Positions 35,502 through 47,400 of a DNA stretch of 64,000 nucleotides are shown here, one piece after another. The notes under the pieces are model-generated. The model worked only from the letters and a program-made list of their open reading frames with translations, was not told where the DNA came from and did not search any database. Each line of letters starts with the position of its first letter. Position 1 is the first letter of the stretch. A program made the position numbers and the translations under genes. The DNA comes from Rhinopithecus roxellana (taxonomy: Eukaryota; Chordata; Mammalia; Primates; Cercopithecidae). The DNA is taken from positions 53,082,250 through 53,146,249 of the forward strand of contig NC_044562.1 in the NCBI RefSeq assembly GCF_007565055.1, written 5' to 3'.

Positions 35502-36840
35502 GGCTAATAAAAAAATAGCATGGTACTGTCATAAAAACAGACACATAGAGAGCCCAGAAATAAATTCATACCAACACAGCCAAAGAATCTCCAACAAGAA
35601 TACCAAGAATACACAATGGGGAAATGACAGTCTCTTCAAGAAATGGTGCTGGGAAAACCATATCTCCATATACAGAAGAATAAAGTTAGACTCTTATCTC
35701 ATATCATATATAAAAATCAAAATACATTAAAGACTCAACCCTAAGATGTAAAACTCTAAAACGAGGAAAACAGGGGGAAAGCTTCAGGACAGTGGACTGG
35801 GCAATAATTCTTTTGGATATAATCCCAAAGTGCAAGCAATAAAGGCAAAAATAGACAAATAAGATTGCATCACACTACAAAGCTTTGCACAGCAAAGGAA
35901 ACAATCAACAGAGGGAAGAGACCAACCTACATAATGGGAGAAAATATTTGCAAGCCATGTATCTGAGAAAGGGTTAATGTCTAAAATATATAAGGAACTC
36001 AACTTGATAGCAAGAAAACAATCCAATTAAAAAATAGATGAAAGACTTGAATAAACATTTCTCACAAAAACACATACAAATGGCCAACAGATATATGAAA
36101 AAAAATGCTCAATATCACTAATTTCTTTTTTGCAAAGAAAAACAAATTAAAGCCACAATAAGATATCACCTCACACGTGTTAGAATGTCTGTGATCGAAA
36201 AGACAAAAAGTAGACACTGGTGATGACACAGTGAAGAGAATCCTCATATACTGTTGGTGGGAATGTAAATTAGCACAGCTGTTATGGAAAACAGTATGGA
36301 GGTTCCTCAGAAAATTAAAAATAGAACTACCGTATGATCCAGCAATCCCACGTCTGGGTATATATCTAAAGGAATTGAAATCAACATGTCAAAGACATAC
36401 TTGCACTCCCATGTTCATTGCAGCATTACTCACAATAGCCAAGATAGGGAATAAACTTAAGTGTTGTTTAAACAGATGAGTGGATAAAGAAAATGCGGTA
36501 TATATATTCAGTGTCATACTACACAGCCTTAAGAAAGACAGAAATCCCGTCATTCATGACAACATGGATGAACCTGGAGGACAATATGCTAGGTGAAATA
36601 AGCCAGGCACAGAAAGACAAATACTATATAATCTCATTTATATGTAGATTCTAAAAAAGTCAAACTCACAGAAGCAAAGGGGAGAATGGTGATTGCCAGG
36701 GAATTAGAGGTGGGGATGTTGGTCAAAGGGTACAAAGTTTCAGTTAGATAGGATTGATAAATTCTGGAGATCTAATGTACAGCATGATGCTATACTTAAT
36801 AACATACTGTATACCTGAAAGTTGCTGAAAGAGTAGATTT

Positions 36841-37144
36841 GGCTGGGCACGGTGGCTCACGCCTGTGATCCCAGCACTTTGGGAGGCCAAGACAGGCAGA
36901 TCACCTAAGGTCAGGAGTTGGAGACCAGCCTGGCCAACATGGTGAAATCCCATCTCTACTAAAAGTACAAAAATTAGCCGGGCATGGTGGCATGTGCCTG
37001 TAGTCCCAGCTACTCTAGAGGCTGAGGCAGGAGAATCACTGGAACCCAGGAGGCAGAGGTTGCAGTGAGCCGAGATGGTGCCACTGTACTCCAGCCTGGG
37101 AGACAGAGCGAGACTCCATCTTGAAAAATAAAAACAAACAAACA
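36841..37144 (+). mobile_element. Alu SINE (AluS-like) in the L1 3' UTR
   Basis: Full-length, 'ggctgggcacggtggctcac' to 'gagactccatcttg', with a tail of AAAC units. It splits the L1 3' UTR, which resumes at about 37150 with 'gatcttaaattatctcatc'. Confidence 0.93.
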
Positions 37145-37290
37145 AAAAGATCTTAAATTATCTCATCACCAAAAAATGGTAAGTGAGGTGAAGGATATGT
37201 TAACAGACTTGATTTAATCATTTCACAAGATATACATGTATCAAAGCATTACATTGTATGCTGTAAATTTATGTAATTTTTAAAAAGCAA

Positions 37291-37711
37291 ATTATATAGT
37301 GTTTTTGGTGTTTATTTGCAAAACATCAGTTCAGGTACACTGGACTTCCAAATTTTCTGAATTATTATATATTTTACAATTTAATTTGATCGAATGGGCT
37401 AAAAAGTTTCAAAATACCATCAAGAATGTAGTACATGTATTTATGAAGAGGATGTAATGATTTAAAATATTAAAGTGGCACAAACATTCACATAACATTT
37501 ATTAAGCAACTCCTCAAAGTCTAGAACTTTAATGGGAATCAAAACCTCCTTTTAATGTCAGAAGGTAAATTTTTTTAAAAAAACTTTCTATGAAACTAAG
37601 GGTAAAAACAAAAATCCCTAATTCATAAGGTTGCATAACCTCCAGTTTCAAGCACTGACTACTAAGAAAACTCGGAGTAATGAATTTCTTTTACATTCCA
37701 AGAATTTTCCT
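37291..37711. other. Single-copy non-coding DNA, nothing recognised
   Basis: AT-rich, no coding content is recognised. Confidence 0.4.
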
Positions 37712-37868
37712 TTCTTTTCTAGACAGGGTCTCACTCTTTTGCCCAGGCTGGAGTGCAGTGATGCTATCATAACTCACTGCAGCCTTGATCTCCTGGGCTC
37801 AAGCCTCAGTTTCTTGCCTCAGTCTCCTCAGTAGCTGGGACTACAGATGTATACCACCATGCCCAGCT
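37712..37868 (-). mobile_element. Alu fragment, old (AluJ/FLAM-like)
   Basis: Minus-strand 'agacagggtctcactcttt' to 'accaccatgcccagcta', about 155 bases, roughly one monomer. It then stops abruptly in single-copy DNA. Confidence 0.85.
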
Positions 37869-40245
37869 ATATTGCCAATATTATAAGTACTCACGCCCTT
37901 ATGAGAAAATAATATCTTAAGCAGTAAGGCATTTTGCTAAATTCAAAATGGAACTATAAATTTTAACATCTGATAGCAGAATTTCTTACACAGTTCAACA
38001 TTTTCAATTTTGCATAAATATTTGTACTTATGAATACAAAAATCTGACCCACATCATTATATATTCTCAAGATTCCGATAGCAACTCACATAGTTTTAAT
38101 TATAATAAGAAAAATGTATGCTAAATGTTGTGCTTTTTATGCATGCAATGAATCAATTTTTCAAGGATTACTATCAGACTTAAATAGTATAAATAAAGAA
38201 CAAAATAAAGTTCCTGGTACACAATAAGGTCTTAATCTCACCATTAAGTAATCATGGCTGTATGAAACTGCCCTTTCAGTTACCTCACATATCATTGGCT
38301 CCTCTGCAGGATAAGATTACCCTTTCTCTAATGCAGATATTGCATCCAGAAGGCCATGGGCCATATTCAATTGAAAGATACGTGCGGCCTGAGGAGTATG
38401 TTTTGGTTTGGGTTGGGTTACGCAATGTGATATTTTGAAGAACTTTCCAATTTGGTATTCTCAGACTCTGTTTTGGTTTGCTTTGGTATTTTGCAATTTG
38501 GTATTTGATATTTAGATAGGACCTAAGCTGGCCACCCCACCCCATTTCTTATTCTTCCCAATTGTTTAATGACCTATCTAATCCACTCATTTTTGTCACC
38601 TGTCTGATCTCTGCACCAAGCCTTACGCTATTAGCAAATCTCAGTGGAAACCCCTAAGTAAAATAGCTTCCCCTGTGACATCTTCACATGAAAGAAAAAT
38701 GTTCCTTTTCCTTACACCATGATCGGTACATATCCTTTCATTTTATATGACAGCAATCCAATACTTGAAATGTTAGGGAATACTCAGCACAAACCAGCTT
38801 TGGCAGCATCTCAGCAACTCCTGTGACTCTGAGCATCCTGGAAAACTGTCTGCTGATCTGTATGCTGCTCAGCTTTGGATTTCAGTCTGCTTTTCAACAT
38901 TATCTTGCTCTATTGAACAAAAATGTGAAGTCTTCCTTTTTTCCTATCCCGCTATTCTCTCAAACCCTCAGACAATGGAATTTTCCATTAGAAAGAGAGA
39001 ATATAGCACTTGGAGGGGAAAAATCAGTTTTTTGTTCTCCTTCTTCTGTCCACTATAATACAAAGCTTTGCTTCTCCTCTCGGGAGAATGTAAGGCTGGC
39101 TGGCAGTCAGTTTGACAGAAGGAGAGCAGTGCAGCGGAAAATTGGATAACAGGATAAAAATCTATAGGGCCACAGGAATCCCATCAAAATTGGCTCCTCC
39201 TGTCAAAACCCAGACAAGTGACAAGGACAAATATAGAATGTTATTTATATTTAAATATTTCTAATGATATCATAATTATACTTCTGCCTCTGTTAGGCAG
39301 CCATTTTCCTGTGAGCCACAACTCTGCAAACCAAATATTGTATGTTGGAGAAAATATACATAAGAATCAGACAGCTTCAATCAGACATCTGGAAAAATTC
39401 TATAAACTCCTCAAATAGCTATTTCTAAAGGACAGAGCGTAACAATTGATTTTTTCGAAGACTTTTTTTAGAGTTCAATAGCCAAATTCAATAAATATGG
39501 GTTATTCCCAACTCTTTGGGCAAGGGAAAACCAAACTGTCTAGAAGATAGGTAACAAATTAATTTTACTTAAAATTAAATTTGATATTTTGAAAAATGTC
39601 CTATTTAATTTTATTATAATACATCATATTGTGTCATTGGGTAGGTCAATTTTCTGACGAAACTTTAGAGTGCGTTCAATAAACTGACATTTAAATTGTC
39701 AAAAGATATACAGTTTCTCATTTTAAAACTTGGAAAATGGGTTTAATATAGGTATTCTATATGCCTTAAAATTAATTTTATTATTAAACCCAGACATTTC
39801 AGAATACTTCTTTGAGAAAGTGATATCAAAGAATTTAGCACCATAATGGAAGAAAAAAGTAAACAAATATATAGACTATATAGGATCTTCTGTATATTAT
39901 ACTTCTACAAAACTTTAGTCATAATTCCTAAGGACTTATTGGTCATCTTTATCAAACACATAGTCTTCCTCTTTCATAGAGGGATAGCTATGCATATACG
40001 TATACACACATCAGACCTGTGCAACAGAAAGCAAAGCAGAGGACTGTCAGCATGCAGATTGAAAACAATATATTTATTTCCCTTAATATTGAAGACAATG
40101 TGCCAAGTGCTGGCAGTAAAGGGGCTAATATTAAGGGATACTTCAGTCACAATAATATGTCATCTAAACATCTGAGAGTGCTCTATACAGAGATCAGAGC
40201 AATTGAGGATCCTCCATTCTAGGGGTCACTTTCAGTTGAAACATC
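37869..40245. other. Single-copy non-coding DNA with a TTTGGT-rich patch
   Basis: About 2.4 kb without a recognised repeat. At 38400-38515 the words TTTGGT, TTTGGG and TTTGCTTTGG recur many times. Frames at 38823-39149 (108 codons) and 39846-40175 (109 codons) have no recognisable domain. Confidence 0.45.
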
Positions 40246-40249
40246 TCTG

Positions 40250-40515
40250 ATGTGTAATCAATGCTTCCAATTATCTGAACCCATTTTCCAGAACAAATTT
40301 AATTTCCCACTGCTGCCAACTCTCTCCTTCTACTTAGCTCTAACAAACAGATTTCCTCATTTTTGCTCATATATGCTGTCGTCATTTTTGCCTTCTCTTG
40401 TTTATGGTCTTCCTAGCCCTAAAGTGGTCTTGATCATTTCCTCTTTTACCCAAAGCCCCATCCTCTAAAGTCCAGCTGAAGTATCACTTCCCTTTGAAGC
40501 CTTTTGACAAATCCA
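40250..40515 (+). repeat. L2-like LINE fragment (weak)
   Basis: 'ccatcctctaaagtccagctg' and 'gaagtatcacttccctttgaagcc' resemble the 'ggtctcagctcaaatgtcac...aggccttccctg' part of L2. The upstream portion is uncertain. Confidence 0.5.
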
Positions 40516-40529
40516 ACGGTTGTTTACCT

Positions 40530-40730
40530 TAAGTAAGGCAATGTTTTCGGTGTTTAACGTGTATGAGCTTATTTAATGGCCATGATTCCATTGAGAGTAG
40601 TAGGATCCCATTTTAAAGATAGAAAAAGATCAGAGAAGTAACTTGTCTCAACACAGCTAAAACATAGCAGAAACCATATTCAAGCCCCATCTGTCTGACT
40701 CAAAGGCCTATGTCCCTAACTGTTCTGTTA
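40530..40730 (+). repeat. MIR-type SINE
   Basis: 'gtgtatgagcttatttaatgg', 'gatcccattttaaagatag', 'agaagtaacttgtctcaacac', 'agctaaaacatagcagaaacc' and 'ctgtctgactcaaaggcc' follow MIR order. Confidence 0.72.
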
Positions 40731-41252
40731 TTTTGCTCCCTCTTGTAAGATCTTTCTTCTCTAAACTCATGTTATAAATGGTACCATATGGTGTAGGGTT
40801 TAATTGTTCTTTGGTTCATATATTTCTATTCTGGTTTCTTCAGTTAAATAATAAATGTGTAGAAGTTTACTTATCCCCACCCCAGCCTAGTACCAGGTAT
40901 TTAATCTGTTAATGGACCAAATCTAGCAAATCTACAGGAGTTTAACAAATAAAAGGGATGCTGTATTTCTCAGATTATTGCTGTTTGTCATTGATATGGG
41001 TAATTTATAGTTCTATTAGCCCTTTGGGACTATTTGCACTCTAGTGCACTATAAAATGTGAAGTCACAAGAGAACATCTTAACCTGTATTCAGTAAGTCT
41101 TTACTAAGACTTCGTGAATAGCATTTTACCAGGTACATGGGGGAAAACGCTAAAGATGTCTAAAACATAACCTCTGCTTTCAAGAAACTTGTGATCTTGT
41201 TGTAGAGGTTTCATATATATTAAATTATTTATGTGATAGAAAGTATATGGTC
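40731..41252. other. Single-copy non-coding DNA, nothing recognised
   Basis: No repeat or coding content is recognised. Confidence 0.4.
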
Positions 41253-41567
41253 CAGCCAGGCATGGTGGCTCACGCCTGTTATACCAGCACTTTGGGAGGC
41301 CAAGGTGGGTTGATAATTTGAGGTCAGGAGTTCGAGACCAGCCTGACCAACATGGTGAAACACCATCTCTACTAAAAAAAAAAAAAGTACAAGAACATTA
41401 GCCAGACGTGGTGGCAAGGGCCTGTAATCCCAGCTACTTGGGAAGCTGAGGCAGGAGAATCGCTTGAACCCAGGAGGCAGAGGTTACAGTGAGTGAACTG
41501 AGATTGCACCACTGCACTCCAGCCTGGGTGACAGAGTGAGATTCTGTCTCAAAAAGAGAGAAAAGTA
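41253..41567 (+). mobile_element. Alu SINE (AluS-like)
   Basis: 'agccaggcatggtggctcac' to 'gagattctgtctcaaaaag'. Both monomers are present. The linker holds about 13 A residues, and the tail is short with 'gagagaaaag'. Confidence 0.92.
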
Positions 41568-41699
41568 TATGGTCCATGTAAGTACATGTGCTACGTATTA
41601 TATATGTATGTGAGTTAATATATAAAACATGAGTTTATACATAAAATACATTTTAGTGCAGTGCCTACCACACAGTAAGAGCTCAAAGAATATATACAC

Positions 41700-41915
41700 A
41701 TCCAAGAGGTCTAATGTATAGCATGATGACCACAGTTAATAGTATTGCATTGTACACCAGGAATTTGCTAAGATCATAGATTTTAGGTGCTCTTATCACA
41801 AAAATAGTAATTATGTGAGGAAATGGATATGTTAATTTGCTTGACCATAGTAATCATTTCATTATATATATCAAAACATAGTGTATATCTTAAATATACA
41901 CAATAAAAATATATC
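41700..41915 (+). mobile_element. L1 3' UTR fragment (L1M-type)
   Basis: 'ggtctaatgtatagcatgatg', 'cacagttaatagtattgc', 'aatttgctaagatcatag' and 'tatgttaatttgcttgacc' match the old L1M 3' UTR on the plus strand, ending in an A-rich tail. About 215 bases, strongly 5'-truncated. Confidence 0.8.
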
Positions 41916-42135
41916 CATCCAGTCATACCAAATGGATGCTACTGAGCATTATTTAATCTGACATTACTCAAGATTTATAAAGATTTATTATTATGGTTAT
42001 CACTTATTATCAGATATCATTTAATAAATATTTATTGTGTTTCTATTCTGTGCTTCCCAGAATGTATAGTCTAGGAAAGTCAGTGTTGAGAAAGGAGTAT
42101 ATAAAATATAAGAAATTAAACTTTTTGTTAAGCGG

Positions 42136-42490
42136 CTATATGAGTTCATTTTCTGTTGCTTATAACAGAATACCTGAAATTAACAAAGAAAAGGAATTTA
42201 TATTTTACAGTTATGGAGACTGAGAAGTCCAAAGTCAAGGGGGCTACATCTGGTGAAGAATCTTCTTGCTGGTGAGGACTCTGCAAAGTCCTGAAATGGC
42301 ACAGGACATCACATGACCAAGTGGCAAAATGCGCTAACATTAATCCATGAATGGATTAATCTATTCATGAGGCCTGAGTCCTCACGGTCCAGTTACTTCT
42401 TAAAAACTCGCACCTCTCAATACTGCAACATGGGGGATCAAGTTTAAACATGAGTTTTGAAGGGGACAAATATTAAAACTATAGCAGAAG
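42136..42490 (-). mobile_element. MaLR-type solo LTR (MLT1/MST-like)
   Basis: The plus strand reads 'tctgttgcttataacagaat', 'gaaaaggaatttatatttt', 'tggagactgagaagtccaa', 'tctattcatgaggcctgag' and 'catgagttttgaaggggac', ending 'actatagcag'. This is the reverse complement of a MaLR-like LTR. No internal region is attached. The family name is approximate. Confidence 0.65.
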
Positions 42491-43672
42491 TCCTCTACTG
42501 CAAAATGCTTTGCAGATGAAGTCTCTCATATGAGCTTACTTTCTCCAATATCATTTTTTTGTTTGCTCCTTAAAAGTTCAGCAAAAAATGGATAATTGTT
42601 GTACCCCTAGTTTGGAATGACTCTGGCTATGATTTTATTTTACTGTTAACCGAAATGTGTAAGTGCTCTCTCTCATGTTTGTTTTTAATACATGAATTTG
42701 GATAAATTAGCCTAGGGTTAGGTAAATTAAATGGGAAAATATCCCTGATAGGGCTAGCATCAAAAACAATATGTGGTTATTTGATTCTGTGACTTATTTA
42801 ATGGATCACAATTAAGCACCAGCTAAAGGCTGGTAATTTAAATTATAAGCAGAGGGGTTCAAAGCTGTGGCTAATTCATTACTCACACATCTCTAGTTGA
42901 AGTAGTAATTTAAAGTCATGTGTGTCCCATTAATTGTAATCTTGTTGCCAAATGACAAGATAAATATCTTAAGGAACATAATATATTATGGTCATAGGTC
43001 AACCCAAATGAATGTCTAAAATAGATTAGCACTAAGTGCACGCAATATGTCATGTTTATAAATTTTAAAAAGGATAAATTGTATTAACATTTAGCAGATT
43101 GTTCATTACACATCATCAATGTTTAGTTTGAAATGCATTGTCTATTCAGCTACATTATTCTTTGAAAATAGTGCACACAGAGATGCTACACAATTCATGA
43201 CTGAAAATCTAATATTTGAGAACAAAAAATAGACCAAGATAATCGTGCCCCATTTCCACCAAGATTTCATTGCTTTGTTTCACATAAATGTGAAATAGAT
43301 GTATTTTGGCCTTGAAGTGATTCAAACAAGGGCAATGTTAAAATTAGCAAAAGTAGAAAATTGCCAAAATACCAGGTCCCAGCCAATCTCTACTTGTATC
43401 TTTTTTTAATTTAAGCCTCTCCATCAGCTTGGAAAGGGTCAGCACTTCATCCACAGTCTTAGATCAGAAAACCAAATTGTCACCTAAAACCACATAGCAA
43501 AATAAGTGGAGAATCAGGATGCAGGCTGTTCATTGAGAGTTGGTTTTCTGATTTACGCTGAAATAAACTGTTGTGATTTCAGCATGGATGAACCAGTTTT
43601 CCCACCTATAGGCACTAAGACCACAGGTGAAGTATTTAACTGACTCTCATCATGTCTACATGTCATTATGCG
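42491..43672. other. Single-copy non-coding DNA, nothing firmly recognised
   Basis: A weak MIR-like piece may lie at about 43420-43545 ('ttagatcagaaaaccaaat', 'accacatagcaaaataag'). The rest is unrecognised AT-rich DNA. Confidence 0.4.
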
Positions 43673-43745
43673 CTGCTATTAAATATTTTCCTCCTTAGAA
43701 TGATCTGAGGAGGAAAATATTTAATAGCAGAACATTCTAAGGAGG
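43673..43745. repeat. Overlapping double inverted repeat (hairpin-forming)
   Basis: A 23-base arm (43673-43695) has its perfect reverse complement at 43708-43730. A 13-base word overlapping the first arm, CCTCCTTAGAATG (43690-43702), has its perfect reverse complement at 43733-43745. The segment therefore reads A-B, then A', then B'. Two alternative stems with loops of 12 and 30 bases are possible. It is not a known transposon end. Confidence 0.93.
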
Positions 43746-44418
43746 GAAGCAAGAGGAAGACTCAAGATGTGTAACAGGGAATTCAAAATACTTGTAAATA
43801 CAACAGAGTCTTATAAATAATATAGAGGCATAGAAATTTAATTTCCAGGAGAAGCAATACTGTGCTATGGGAAGGTAAAAGGAACTGGTGACAATTTACT
43901 TATGTGCTAAAACTGACTCCTGAAGCATCTGTTACTCAAAGTATTTTCTACATAATACAAATGAAGTTGAAGCATACATGTAAAAAGCAATACTTGTCAC
44001 CTTAATCTCATTACATCTGAAATAAATGAGCACATTCAAACATTGCACAGAAAAAAAATTATTTTCTTACCCCTAGAATTCCTGCTCTGAAAGAGCCTCA
44101 TATTTCTTGGGTGAATATTTTGAAAAACCATTTAGGGTAGAGTGAGGTACAGTGAAGAAGAAACAGCAAACCAACTAATTCTGGCTCATGGAAATATTTT
44201 GGTTATCTAGCATAGTGTTCTTTTTGCTTTTTACTTTTTGTTTGGATGTTTGTTTTTTACTGAATTTCAATGTCTTTAAAGCAAGGCAGGCAGCCTGGAG
44301 TTGTTCAACAGTTTCCTCTACATCCTACTTTCTTATACAATGCCCAGTCCCACACGAACATTACCTGTAGACAGTAGTTTTTTAAATAATTTTTAAAATA
44401 AAATATTGCTATTCACTT
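43746..44418. other. Single-copy non-coding DNA, nothing recognised
   Basis: No coding content is recognised; it ends at the poly-T of the next L1. Confidence 0.4.
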
Positions 44419-47400
44419 TTTTTTACAATTTTATTTTAGTTCAAGGGATACATGTGAATATTTATTAGATGGGTAGGTTGCATGTCACTCTGGTCTGGTA
44501 TACAGACAATCTAATAATCACCCAGGTACTACGCTCACTAGCATAGTACCTGATAGGTAGCTTTTGGACCCTCACCCTTCCCCGACCCTCCTCCCTCAAG
44601 TAGGCCTCAGTGTCTATTGTTCCCCTCTTTGTGTCCATGTGTACTTAATATTTAGCTCCAACTTATAAGTGAAAAATGCAGTATTTACTTTTCTGCTCCT
44701 GTGTTACTTTGCTTAGGATAATGGCCTCCAGTTCTATCCAGGATGCTACAAAGCACATGATTTCATTTTATTTTTTTATGGTTGGGAGGTGTTCTATGGT
44801 ATGTATGTACCACACCCTTATTATCTAGTCCACTATTGATGGATATCTAGGTTAATTCTATATATTTGCTATTGTGAATAATGCTGCAATGAACATACCC
44901 ATGCATGCCTTTTTGTAGAATAATGTATATTCCTTTGGGTTTATACCCAGTAATGGGATTTCTAGGTTGAACAGTAATTTTGTTTTAAGTTTTATCAAAA
45001 ATCTTCAAAGTGATTTCCATAATGGTTAAACTAATTAACATTCACACCAGCAGTGTATAAATGTTCCCTTTTCTCTGGAACCTCACCAACATCTTTAATT
45101 TTTTGATTTTTAAAATAATAATCTTTCTGATTTTTTAAAATAATAGCCATAAGATAGTATCTCATTGCAGCTTAATTTGCATTTCCCTACAGTTAGTTAT
45201 GTTGTGTATTTTTTCATTTGCTTGTTGGCTGTGTCTTCTTTGAAGAAATACCTGTTCATGTCCTTTGCCCATTTTTCAATGGGTTGTTTTTTGTTTGTTG
45301 ATTTAAGTTTTTTATAAATTGTGAATATTAGACCTTTGTCAGATGCATAGTTTGCAAACACTTTCTCCCATTTTGTAGATTTTCTCTTTACTTCGTTGAT
45401 AGTTTCTTTTGCTGTGTAGAAGCCCCTTAATTTAATTAAGTCCAACTTGTCTATTTTTGTTTTTCTCGCCATTGCTTCTGCAAACTTGGTCATGAAATCT
45501 TTTCCAAGAGGTATGTCCAGAATGGCATTTCCTCAGTTTTCTTCTCGGGTTTTATAATTTTACATTATACATTTAAGTCTTTACTGCATTGTGAGTTAAT
45601 TTTTGTACGTAGTAAAAGGAAGGGGTCCATTTTCAGTCTTCAGCATGTGACTAGCCCGTTATCCCAGCACCATTTATTGAATGGGTAGTCCTTTCCCCAT
45701 TGCATGCTATCAACAATTATTTATATATATTTATCACATATATTTGTGTATATTAATTTGCATAGACTGAACAAATCTTACATTCCAGGAATAAAACTAA
45801 TCATGGTGGATTAGCTTTTTCATGTGCTACTGAATTTGGTTTGCTAGTATTTTGTTGAAGATTTTTGCATCTATGTTCATCAGGGATATCGGCCTGAAGT
45901 TTTCTTTTTTTCACTGCGTCTCTGCCAAGTTTTGGTATCACAATGATGCTGGACTCATAGAATGAATTAGTGTGAAATCCTTTCTTCCAGATTTGTGGGA
46001 ATAATTTCAGTGGGATTGGTACCAGCTCTTCTTTATACATCTGGTAGAATTAACCTATAAATCGGCTTTTTCTGGTGGTCAACTTTATATTTCTGATTCA
46101 ATTTCAGAACTCATTATTGGCTGGCTCAGGATTTTGATTTCTTCTTGGTTCCATCTTGGGAGGTTATATTTTTCAGTTCATTTCTTCTAGATTTTCTAGT
46201 TTGTGTGCATAGAGGTGTTCATAATCATCTCAGGGTTTTTTTTGCATTTCTTTGGGGTCGATGGTAATGTTAGCTTGTCATTTCTGATTATGTTTATTTG
46301 GATCTCCTCTTTTTTTCTTCATTTAGCTAGCAGTGTATCAATCTTATTTATTCTTTTGAAAAACCAACTTTTGGTTTTGTTGATCTTTTCTCTGGATTTT
46401 TACATCTCAATTTCATATGGTTCAGCTCTGATTTTGGTTCTTTCTTTTCTTCTAGTAGCTTTGTGGTGATTTTCTCTTGTTTTCCTAGTTGCTCTAGGTG
46501 TGATGTAAGGTTGTTAATTTGAGATCTTTTTAACTTCTAGATGTAGGCATTTAGCAGTATAAACTTTAGTCTTAACACTATTTACCTGTGTCCCATATAT
46601 TCTGGTATGTTTGTATCTTTGTTTTCATTAATTTAAAATAATTTCTTGGTTTCTCTTTTATTTTCATTCTTTACTCAGAAGTCATTTAGGAGCAGGTTGT
46701 TTAATTACCATTTATTTTGTGACTTTGAAAAATCATATTGGTATTGATTTCTGTTTTATTGTGCTGTGATTCAAGGGTGTACTTGGTGTAATTTTGGTTT
46801 CTAAAAATGCATTGAGAATTTCTTTATGGCTGAGGAGATGGTTAATCTTAGAATACATGTCATATGCAAATAAGAAGAATATATATTCTATTAATGTTGG
46901 GTGGAGTATTTTGTAGGTGTCTGTTTGGTCAAATGTCCATTTGGTCAAGTGTCAAGTTTCAGTTTTCTGCCTTGATGATTTGTCTAAAACTGTCACTGGA
47001 GTGTGGAAATCTCTATTATTGTGTGGTTATCTAATTCTCTTTGTAGCTCTCTAAGAGTTTGTTTTATGAATCTGGGTGCTCCAGTGTTGGGTACATATAT
47101 ATTCAGGATAGTTAAATCTCTTGTTGAATTGAACCCTTTATCATTATATAATGGCCTTCTTTGTCCTTTCTGATCGTTGCTTGTATAATGTCTATTTGGG
47201 TTGAAATAATAGCAGCCTCCATTCTTTTTTATTTTCTGTTGTCTTGACAGATCTTTCTCCAACCCTTTATTTTGACCCTATGGGTATCATCATATGTGAG
47301 ATAGGCTCTTAAAGACAGCATACAGTGGGATCTTCCTTCTTTATACAACTTGCCACTGTGTCTTTTAAGTGAAGTGTTTATATTATTTATGTTCAAGGTT

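Larger units (their letters stand above)
34840..37290 (+). mobile_element. 5'-truncated L1 LINE (ORF2 C-terminal part and 3' UTR), with two Alus inside
   Basis: From 'gatgcttaggaataaattt' onward this is L1 ORF2 sequence on the plus strand. It covers the end of the reverse transcriptase region and the C-terminal domain, then a 3' UTR. A surviving frame at 36231-36479 contains the L1 ORF2 signature KIELPYDPAIPRLGIY. L1 ORF2 encodes endonuclease and reverse transcriptase for target-primed insertion; here frameshifts and the missing 5' two-thirds make it dead. The 3' UTR ('ggtgattgccagggaattag', 'taatgtacagcatgatgc', 'agatatacatgtatcaaagc') is of the older L1M/L1PB style. AluY (35200) and AluS (36841) inserted later. 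Confidence 0.9.

Noticed and set aside
36231..36479. L1 ORF2 C-terminal frame as a possible functional gene
   Set aside because: Only the last part of ORF2 is present; the element is 5'-truncated and broken by Alus.
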